Source: Triops longicaudatus (taxonomy: Eukaryota > Arthropoda > Branchiopoda > Notostraca > Triopsidae). Taken from it: a stretch of 64,000 nt of DNA. The stretch covers positions 62,001 to 126,000 of the forward strand of contig JAGQDJ010000156.1 in the NCBI GenBank assembly GCA_022885665.1, given 5' to 3'. The position numbers and the translations under genes are program-made. Of this stretch, positions 57,050-64,000 are shown piece by piece. The number at the start of each line of letters is the position of its first letter. Position 1 is the stretch's first letter. The notes beneath the pieces are model-generated. The model searched no databases and was not told the DNA's origin. It worked only from the letters and a program-made list of their open reading frames with translations.

Positions 57050-57296
57050 AATCCAAGATTGATCCTCTAACTTTTAACCCCACTGCGCAATAGTCTCAAT
57101 CAGGGACTGGTACGATATTTGGGTCACTGATTCGTCCAGGTCTGGCAGTATCAAGAGTGCAGTTTTCATCTTTTGTCTAGCCAATGAGCGGTTTTGTTCT
57201 TTCAATAAGTACCACCCATAACTCCTCCCCATATAGTAAGTGAGTGGTGTTACATGTGCTTATCCTAAACACTTTTAAGCAGTGAGCATTTCTAAC

Positions 57297-58156
57297 ATGG
57301 CTCAAGGAAAGATTAAAGTTAAAGCTCAAATGCCCAGCAATGTCAGGGGCAAGAAAATCAAGAAACTGGATAAAGTTGCTGCGAAGAGGAAATACATAGG
57401 TAATTTTACTATGACTTATTACAACTTCACGTGTCGCTTCACGTGGCGACGTCTTTTTCTTGTTTTACAGCATTTCTCTGTTTTGTTAAATTGTAGTATT
57501 CTACCTGTATCTTTCTCGTATATGTAGAGCTTTGGACGATACTTTTACCGATGTGCTTTAACTCTTTTACTCAGTTAATTCCTCCCACGGGAAAGTGTTA
57601 AACCTCGAAGCCATAGGTTGCATTTATACCATGTAGCTCTACACATTTAATTCACTGAATAGGCAGTAAAACGAAAATTCAGATAACCGAAATGTGCCAA
57701 AAGTTGATTTAACATGCTCACAGATTTAACATATAGAAATAAGCTCTATAAAATTTGTTTTACTTTTGTCACGTCATACGATTTTCTACCGTGTTTTCCG
57801 AAACACGTAAGGAGTTTAGCTGTCTTAGGATTTTCTTAATCGTACTATAACTGTATGTAACGTGTGCAGTTAATCTCACAAGAAATGGAAAACGGGTAAC
57901 GTTAAATTAATATGTATTTGTTCTTATTTCCACAGCCAACCCCATCGGACCGAAAAAGGCCAAACAATTAGAAGCGGCCAAACTCAAGAAAGCCATCAGT
58001 ACGACCATTAACAATAAACTGGAGGAACAACTAGTAGCCCAAGTAGCCCAGGACGGAAAAAGCATGAACTTGCTGGGGCGGAAATCCAAGGGAGCAGCTG
58101 GACCAAGCACTTCAACGCAAAAGAACCAGGCAGCCAAGGGCAAAGCGAAGAAATAA
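57297..58156 (+). CDS. UPF0390 protein, C19orf53 (LYDG10) homologue
   Basis: This is a small, lysine-rich, probably nucleolar protein of unknown function. Two exons (57297-57399, 57936-58156) give 107 aa (human 99). The start MAQGKIKVKAQMPS matches the family MAQGxxK start. The rest includes VRGKKIKKLDKVAAKRKY, NPIGPKKAKQLEAAKLKKAI (matching the human IAPKKARVVQQQKLKK type) and LEEQLVAQV, then a Gly/Lys tail. An in-frame alternative initiation codon upstream is not needed. The 536-base intron is long for this window. The stop is 85 bases from the convergent LPMO stop. Confidence 0.88.
57400..57935. other. Intron 1 of the C19orf53 homologue
   Basis: This 536-base AT-rich intron holds no coding exon. 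I see no clear terminal repeat. Confidence 0.5.
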
Positions 58157-58241
58157 TACGTCACTCCCACCGTTTAAGTGAACCCGGGCTTTGGCAAATA
58201 ACTCGCTCCAATTTTCTACCCCGTTCTTAGTTATGTCGAAC

Positions 58242-59655
58242 TTATTTGCATTTGCAATCGACTGGACATTTCGGAGGATAACGCAAGCATTCGATATGGC
58301 AGTAAACATCCGTCCCATTTCGCAAGGCGAGATCCCCAGTGGCATGGCATTCGGAGCTAATTAATGGAATAAAACATAATATTATTAAATTTTTAAATCG
58401 TTTTCTTGAGCGTTGTAATATTTACATGCAAGAGCATAAGTCTGGGGGGCAAGTGGGCGGATATTTCAAACAGTTTTGCATACACCAGGCGTCAGCTTCC
58501 GGAAATTGTAATTTGTATTTTTCAGACGCCAAACAAATTTGATTTCTGTCGAAGTAAATTCATTAAAACCTAAGATTCTTTCGTTTATGGAAGAAATTTA
58601 CCTGTTCACGTAACGTTCTGCTTGTTTAGTAGCTGGATTGGTTACCCAAATGGCAAAACGATCATATGTTGGCGGGGGAATGAAAGTAGCCGTGTTGCTA
58701 ATAATAGAAACATCTGCGCAATTAATAAAAGTTTCCTGGTTACCACAACCCATTTCGCCAGTACCGTTCCTGCAAATTCCCCAAGTATTGCCTAACAAGA
58801 AATTGGTGAGTTCGGAAGTTTTTTTTTTCTTAAGTATTACCAGTTCTATACACCCATCTGATTACACACTGTGAGCATGTGAGATCATGTGGTAGATCCA
58901 CTTGGTAGTGGAAGGTGTCGACCTTCTTGGATTCCTCCGGAATGTAGAAAATATGAGTTTTTTGTCCCGACAGATTAAGTGGATACCTGAAAAACAAGGA
59001 AATGATAGTAGTAAACCTGTCTGGTAACTATCGAATATCTTTTTACTTTCTGAAGCATTCTTCCGTCTCACGTGTCACGCCATTCGTTGGACAGATGTAA
59101 AGTTCCATTGTTCCTTTGTGATTTGCTGTAAGGTCAATGGTGATATCGATAGTCTAATAATTCATTAAGCGTAAAAGTACTGTGCAATTTTTAGAAAAAA
59201 ATGAAACGCCTACTTGCCCCGGACTGTAATAGCGTGCCGGAATTTCACTAGCGTACAAACCTCCGGTTTCGTGATCACGAGGTTCAGAGAAAGCATAATT
59301 GTCTCCACACACGCCGCATTTTCCTTGGTTCTGTTCAAATTGCACTGGTAAATGAAATTAGATCACGATTAACATGACACTCATTTATAAAAAAGTAGCA
59401 TGACTACTACCGGAATAGCCTCCGCAGTAGAGTTCGTTATCGTTGTAATTCACTGGTACCGGGTACCCAAATCGCCACATTGCATTTCGGCCAGGAGGTT
59501 CCATAATTCTGCCATGGCCTTCGATATTCCACTGAAAGAAATTTTGTTGAAAAATTCGCAAAGATCACAGTATACTGTGAGTTTATGCAACTTACTTGTT
59601 GACACGCTAAGACAAGAGCTATAAAAATCAACCGGGACATGATCACGGTAGTCAC
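58242..59655 (-). CDS. AA15 lytic polysaccharide monooxygenase (chitin-binding type-4)
   Basis: This is a secreted copper enzyme that oxidatively cuts chitin or cellulose; animal AA15 LPMOs are known from firebrat, other arthropods and molluscs. Seven exons (59655-59596, 59531-59411, 59344-59214, 59153-59047, 58986-58841, 58791-58602, 58356-58242) give 289 aa. After the signal peptide the mature protein should begin at His26 (HGRIMEPPGRNAMWRFGYP), the first brace His. The second fits His116 (LTANHKGTME), 91 in mature numbering. Paired Cys motifs are CGVCGD, LTCSQCVIRW and GCGNQETFINCADV. The axial Tyr of characterised AA15 seems replaced near Phe210 (see findings). The last exon adds a Cys-rich tail (SSECHATGD, VYCHIECLRYPPKCPVDCK), seen in several animal LPMOs. 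A second ATG (59640) is also possible. Confidence 0.93.
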
Positions 59656-60182
59656 AATAAAGCCTAAACACGGAACGCACGTCCTTAAGCTGACAGTCGT
59701 TTTATACCTTGAACGCGGGCAGTGCTCCTCTTCTTATATACAAGAGTAGATTTCAAGGTCAGCGAAAATTGTCTTGTCCGCACCTATCCACATAAGTCTC
59801 TTTTTACCGTGGGCGGATCCGGTCGTTAACCTGCTATGCAAATTGTCGAAGAACAGAAGCGGAGCTCGAGTTGAACTTGATTATTAACGGGATGTCGAGG
59901 TGTGCTATTTAACTTGCCCGTTTTAGAGACATCTTAGCTCTGTTTGGCTGCAAACGACCCGTAAGTATTTTTTTTCCATACACTTGGCATATACTTGGAT
60001 ACACTTTGCATCAATCTAAATTAATCATGGTCTCTTTTTCTCACGAATAGTCCAACGAAACCAGCTTAAAGTGTCATTCAAAGAAAAAAGAATATATAAC
60101 GTATAAATGCTAAAAGCACTTTCGACTAATTCTATATTGTATTCATGTGCAGCAGATTCTTCCTTTTTTTATTGTTATTTCC
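59656..60182. other. Intergenic between LPMO and RSRC2
   Basis: This holds the LPMO promoter (with the TATA box) and the RSRC2 3' UTR. No gene is supported. Confidence 0.5.
59733..59740 (-). promoter_or_regulatory. TATA box of the LPMO gene
   Basis: TATATAAG on the minus strand lies about 78 bases before the LPMO ATG, a position that suits a short leader. A TATA box is usual for stage- or tissue-specific secreted enzymes. Inferred. Confidence 0.5.
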
Positions 60183-62048
60183 TCAATGGTGAAAATTCTG
60201 GGACCCAAAACCCAGGCCTAAACCTCTTTGGGTATGAGTGGTAGCGCGGGCTACTGCGTACTGCGCATCTAAATTAGCAAACAATTCTTGCTGTTTCTTG
60301 ATTAGGTCTTCTGCTGGTTTTTCCTGAGATCCACTGGCTTCTAAGAAAAAAAAAAAAAAATAACAGAGGAAATGACAACCTTTACGTAATATTCCGGTTT
60401 ACCTTCTGTGTTCTTTATCCCCATTAACCGCTTGAATTTAGCCGAAACTTTCCCATCCTGATCCTCCGTAAATGCAGTAGCTGACCACAGTTCTGTACTG
60501 GTTGTAGGCTTATCCTATTAAGGTAGTCCATTAAATACTCATTTTCAAGTATGTTTTTTCCTTAGTACTTTATTCCATAAAGCTTTCCTTTTCTGTATTT
60601 CTTCCTGGGCTCGCTGTGCTTTTGTTGTTATCCCCGTGAAGGGGGGATTCACTGGTGGCCTAGGCTGACTCCCAGGTGCTGTGAACTGCGTAGGAAGCGT
60701 TGTAGCTGCTGAGGTGGGTTGTACTAGAAAATGCAAAAAAATCGATTCATGTTTTATTTTTTGTTTAAATTATTACTTTGATTATTAAAATTCGAGTTAT
60801 GTTATAATGAAGCCTTTTTATAAACTGCTAGCTTTGGTAAAAGAGTTGTGAGGCCACGATTTGTGCAAATTTACAGAAAAAAGCGTCTGATATAAAGAAC
60901 GTCGGATACAAAGAACAGTTTTTTTTTTGCTCTCAAGGGCTTCGTTTTAACGAGATTCTGATTCTGCTATTAATTAGTCGTCTAATGGTATTAATACAAC
61001 AGAATCCCGGTATAACGAACATTTGGCTACCATATCGCAATGTCCTGGCCTACGTAGATGTGCAAAAAAGCGTTACAACTCTGGATATACCGAATCATTT
61101 TCTCATCCCCTAGGTGATTCAATATAGCATGGTTTACTGCAGTAATAGTAAGAGTACTGTAGTACAAATCGCTTTTACCGTCTTTTCTTGTGTTACTTTC
61201 TTGATTTCGAACCGGACTTGGGCTTGATTTTCTAGGACTGCGGGACCGGTCTCTCGTTCTGCGGTGGTCTCTGTCACGGGATCTTCGTCTTCGGTCATCT
61301 CGGCGGTCTCGTCCGCTTGTCCGGTCGTCACGGCGTCTGTCCCGGTCGCGGCGATCATCATGATGAACGCTTCTCTTGTTTCTATCGCGGTAATATCTGT
61401 CTTCACGGTCTCGATCGCGATTATGTCTTCGATCTTTCTCTCGGTCGCTGTGGTTAGTAGAGCGCTTCTTCTCCGTTTCCTGTAAAGAAGAATGCACTGG
61501 ATCTGCTTTCTTGTACGATGTGAATTAAATATATATGTATATTTCTGAAAAATGTTTTAATGCAAAGATACACTCTTACTATACGGGGAAAGAAACGCAG
61601 AACGGTCTGCCGTACTCACCCCACGGAGTTTGCTCACGACTCCCGCAAGCTATACTTACACGTTAGCATAGGAAAAGCGTACAATCTTGCCGCCTAGTCA
61701 GCTTGTAGGTGTGTGTGAAGTAGACAGCAGGTCTTTCAATCGACAGAGTGTGTTATTATCATTACATTTAGGGTTGCAAATATAGTATTAAAATACTAGA
61801 ACATGCTGAATATCGAAGAAATTCTTGTTACCTTTTCAGATTCGGTTACCGATGACCGTTCGCTGGAAGGTATCTCTTCCTGGCTGCGGGACTCAATAGA
61901 CGGCTCATTCCCAGAAACGGCACCCTACAGCAACAAGCCATTAATATTTCACATACTGTACAACGTAATACATGATATATCATACTGAATTTTTGTCAGT
62001 TTCTTCATCACTATCTACCCCGTAAGCGACTAGACCAGAATTTGACAT
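60183..62048 (-). CDS. RSRC2: Arginine/serine-rich coiled-coil protein 2
   Basis: This is a nuclear RS/RD-repeat protein thought to act in splicing. Six exons (62048-61986, 61924-61832, 61479-61179, 60723-60569, 60514-60403, 60340-60183) give 293 aa. The start MSNSGLVAYGVDSDEETDKN leads into an acidic/Ser segment, then a long Arg/Asp-rich region (DRRDRDRRRDDRTSGRDRR, HRRTRDRSRSPRKSS). The conserved C-terminus contains KRKALWNK, AKFKRLMGIKNTE and NLDAQYAVARATTHTQRGLG, ending LGFGSQNFHH, as in human RSRC2 (RNLDAQYEMAR, THTQRGMGLGF). The two short 5' exons were inferred from splice signals and frame. It is divergent from UBE4A, 344 bases away. Confidence 0.88.
60840..61030. mobile_element. Two pogo/Tigger-like element ends in RSRC2 intron 3
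   Basis: TTTTAACGAGATTCTGATTCTG (ending at 60966) is a right-hand end: its reverse complement starts CAGAATCAGAATCTCGTTA. About 34 bases on, CAGAATCCCGGTATAACGAA (from 61000) is a left-hand end. Both have the CAG start and a TAACGA core typical of pogo/Tigger terminal repeats. The order right-end then left-end suggests two adjacent or nested relics. No transposase frame is visible. Confidence 0.45.
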
Positions 62049-62392
62049 TGCGAAGAAATAGACGCTGTTGACGTCGTTGGCCGAAGGCTTGTTTTGCTTT
62101 TCACCCGAGAAAACTGCGAACACACCGACTAATGAGTTCGCGGTTCAGTATTTAGCCTTGAATCTTCTCGCCCATTATATGTAAACAAACACGTGTCAAA
62201 TCTCACGAGAACCTTCGTTGCCGTTTAAAATTGAGTTTTTCGCGAGCGAATTATTCCTTGTGCCTTTGCGAAATTCGATAATTAAATATCCTGTTCCTGA
62301 GGAAGCGTTGACGGATATCAAGCGTCTTTGGAAGGCAATTTCATGCAATATTAAACTTCTCCGATTTTCGGCATCACAGTTATCCGACTAAA
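62049..62392. promoter_or_regulatory. Shared RSRC2 / UBE4A divergent promoter region
   Basis: These 344 bases lie between two divergent start codons. No TATA box is evident in the expected places. A bidirectional housekeeping promoter is the simplest reading (inference). Confidence 0.45.
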
Positions 62393-64000
62393 ATGGAAAA
62401 CCCGTTTGCTGCATTGTTTCAAGGTACACCGGGAGTGCCTTTACAACCAGTTGCAACTCCCATGACAAAACCGAAAGACATAATCCCAAGCAAAGGGAAT
62501 TCTGCCATTACCGACCTCATAGAATCAGTGTTTCTCATCACGTTGAAAACTCCATTAAAGCTGTCCAAAGATAATCCCTACATGGTATATTTGTCCGATT
62601 TCGCATCAGGATTAGGAGATCAAGACTGGTTTGATATCACAACACTGGAACAAGCTTTATTCGAGCGCTTAGTACTCTCCGACTTCTCTAAGAACGTTGC
62701 GGTGAGGAATCCGATCGAATCAGAAGTTGTTGACTACCTTTTCCAGTCGTACTTAAGACTTCAGCAGCAAAAAATAGAAGGCTTTGACGAAGAAAAAGAG
62801 AAGGTAAGAGAGCTAATCGGACGTAATGCGTTGATTACTTTAACGCAACCTGAGTGCTTCGAAAACCAGAACCCCACCGGGCAGCTGGCTGAACTTATCG
62901 TAGAACATCAAGAAAACCCGCTCCTAAAGTCATTTTTGGAAGTCGTACTCTCGTACTTTGATTCTGAAGAAAGTAAAACCACCGTTTTTAGTAGCGTTTT
63001 CGATATTTGGACCAAGAAACTTCACCACGCGTCTCTTCTGATCCCGAATCTACGGCTTTTGAGTGCTGTCCAGTTCGTTGCGTCTGTTCCGGCATTGGCT
63101 GAACTCTTGATCAAGCACAATACCCCTTCTTCAGATGCTCAAGGACACGAATTCCAACGTACAATTCTCGGCTCCTTTCTGGCCCTTACGTGCTTGCCTA
63201 GTACGAACCAAGGACCGTTCGACTTCTTCGACAAACCTTCATCTCAACCAGCTTCCGTGCGCACAGCCATTGAAGGAAGAGTGTGGACAGCATTAGCGAA
63301 TGTCCAAGACGGTTTGCATAGGACGATTTACACACTTTTAAAAGTTTCCCCTTTAGTTAAGCACCTTACCTTGGACTGGATCGGGCAAGCACTCCACGCT
63401 AATAGTGGCAGAGGCAAAATGAGTTACCAAATGCCGGGAATCGTGAAAGCGACGTTTGTCTCGGACGGCTTTATGTTCAATCTGAGTAACGTTCTCCTGC
63501 GTTTAGCAGAGCCGGCTGTTGCCGATAATAACTTACCCAAAATAGATCCAACGTATTGTGCGTACCCGACGACCGGCAGCGAAGCCGACCGGGAGAATGG
63601 TATTCATTTACCTGGAATAGATAAGGAAACAGGTTTATGCCCGGCCGAAAATCGGCCGCACTCGGCTCGATTTACCTTTTTAACCGAAGTTTTTTTCATG
63701 ACCCATCGCAGCCTTGATCTGAGTTTCAGGGTCGGACACGATCGGTTAGTGCAGTTGTCCCAGGACTTGAATAAACTCCAGAGAGTATACCAAGATATGC
63801 ATAATCAAGGAGCGCACAGAAGTGAAGTCATGCAGTCGATCCAAGATCGTATGGATCATGGTATGGCCTTGTTTCTTGCCATGAAAGCTACTATGACCCA
63901 ACCACAGTACTTGGAGCGAATGGCGAAATTCCATGTAGCGTCTTCGAGATGGTTGTCAATGGTAGGAGTTGGGCTAGAATCGTCAGAATTTAAGGATTTT
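62393..64000 (+). CDS. UBE4A: Ubiquitin conjugation factor E4 A (N-terminal 536 codons)
   Basis: UBE4A is a U-box E3/E4 ligase that extends ubiquitin chains. The frame is open without introns from the ATG to the window end, so the C-terminal U-box is not seen. The start MENPFAALFQGTPG matches the NPFAALFG start of human UBE4A. Then come VFLITLKTPLKLS, GDQDWFDITTLEQALFERLV (human DQDWLDMSNVEQALFARLL) and LLKVSPLVKHLTLDWIGQAL with HANSGRGKM. IDPTYCAYPT, LPGIDKETGLCPA and the helical region up to MTQPQYLERMAKFHVASSRW follow. These are UBE4 core (Ufd2P) signatures. The A-type assignment rests on the N-terminus and the LDKETxLxPA-type block. Confidence 0.94.
   Translation, partial: MENPFAALFQGTPGVPLQPVATPMTKPKDIIPSKGNSAITDLIESVFLITLKTPLKLSKDNPYMVYLSDFASGLGDQDWFDITTLEQALFERLVLSDFSKNVAVRNPIESEVVDYLFQSYLRLQQQKIEGFDEEKEKVRELIGRNALITLTQPECFENQNPTGQLAELIVEHQENPLLKSFLEVVLSYFDSEESKTTVFSSVFDIWTKKLHHASLLIPNLRLLSAVQFVASVPALAELLIKHNTPSSDAQGHEFQRTILGSFLALTCLPSTNQGPFDFFDKPSSQPASVRTAIEGRVWTALANVQDGLHRTIYTLLKVSPLVKHLTLDWIGQALHANSGRGKMSYQMPGIVKATFVSDGFMFNLSNVLLRLAEPAVADNNLPKIDPTYCAYPTTGSEADRENGIHLPGIDKETGLCPAENRPHSARFTFLTEVFFMTHRSLDLSFRVGHDRLVQLSQDLNKLQRVYQDMHNQGAHRSEVMQSIQDRMDHGMALFLAMKATMTQPQYLERMAKFHVASSRWLSMVGVGLESSEFKDF

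Noticed and set aside
58112..58345. Minus-strand open frame of 77 codons beside the C19orf53 homologue
   Set aside because: It overlaps the LPMO last exon in another frame. The correct frame gives the Cys-rich LPMO tail and joins the previous exon.
61264..61485. Plus-strand Ser/Val-rich open frame
   Set aside because: Antisense shadow of the RSRC2 Arg/Asp repeat region.
1..64000. CRISPR arrays, prokaryotic operons, rRNA or tRNA genes, viral genes
   Set aside because: No regularly spaced direct repeats, no tRNA A/B box pairs or rRNA blocks seen, and the intron-bearing genes are plainly animal.

Overview
The window is animal nuclear DNA. The genes are split by short GT-AG introns (mostly 50-120 bases) that I could join in frame. 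Two neuropeptide precursors point to an arthropod: an allatostatin-A gene with six FGLamide copies and a CAPA gene with PRVamide periviscerokinins. A Ptp10D-type receptor phosphatase and an AA15 lytic polysaccharide monooxygenase fit this. The PVK sequences (QSFIPFPRV, QGLIPYPRV) recall chelicerate and primitively wingless hexapod peptides more than those of flies or moths, but I cannot fix the lineage from this window.

Layout, left part (1-16.7 kb): the 5' exons of proline dehydrogenase (minus, running off the left edge), ELP4 (plus), allatostatin A (minus), a gene-free stretch of about 5 kb, V-ATPase subunit E (plus) and a mitochondrial glutamate carrier (plus). Middle (16.7-41.5 kb): Ptp10D with 23 coding exons, Caprin, RpS13, a C16orf87/UPF0547 homologue (minus), mRpL22, an EF-hand nicotinamidase (Naam), a 2.9-kb gap with one unassigned open frame, and a bestrophin. 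Right part (41.9-64 kb): EMC7 (minus), UNC-50 (plus), CAPA (minus), a 3.4-kb gap, an unassigned coiled-coil/PDZ protein (plus), a TMEM248 homologue (minus), GUCD1 (plus), beta-ureidopropionase (minus), a C19orf53 homologue (plus), the AA15 LPMO (minus), RSRC2 (minus) and the first 536 codons of UBE4A (plus, running off the right edge).

The right half is packed and strand-alternating. Genes lie head-to-head over 250-1100 bases and tail-to-tail over as little as 42 bases, so many neighbours probably share promoters or have overlapping 3' ends. Most genes are unrelated housekeeping functions; there is no operon or biosynthetic cluster.

Exon structures were built by hand from splice signals, reading-frame continuity and remembered family sequences. 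For each complete multi-exon gene the summed coding length is a multiple of three. UTRs, transcription starts and alternative isoforms are not resolved. Short degenerate inverted-repeat elements with TACAGT-like ends sit in several introns. Four palindromic TGACGTCA motifs cluster around RpS13 and Naam.
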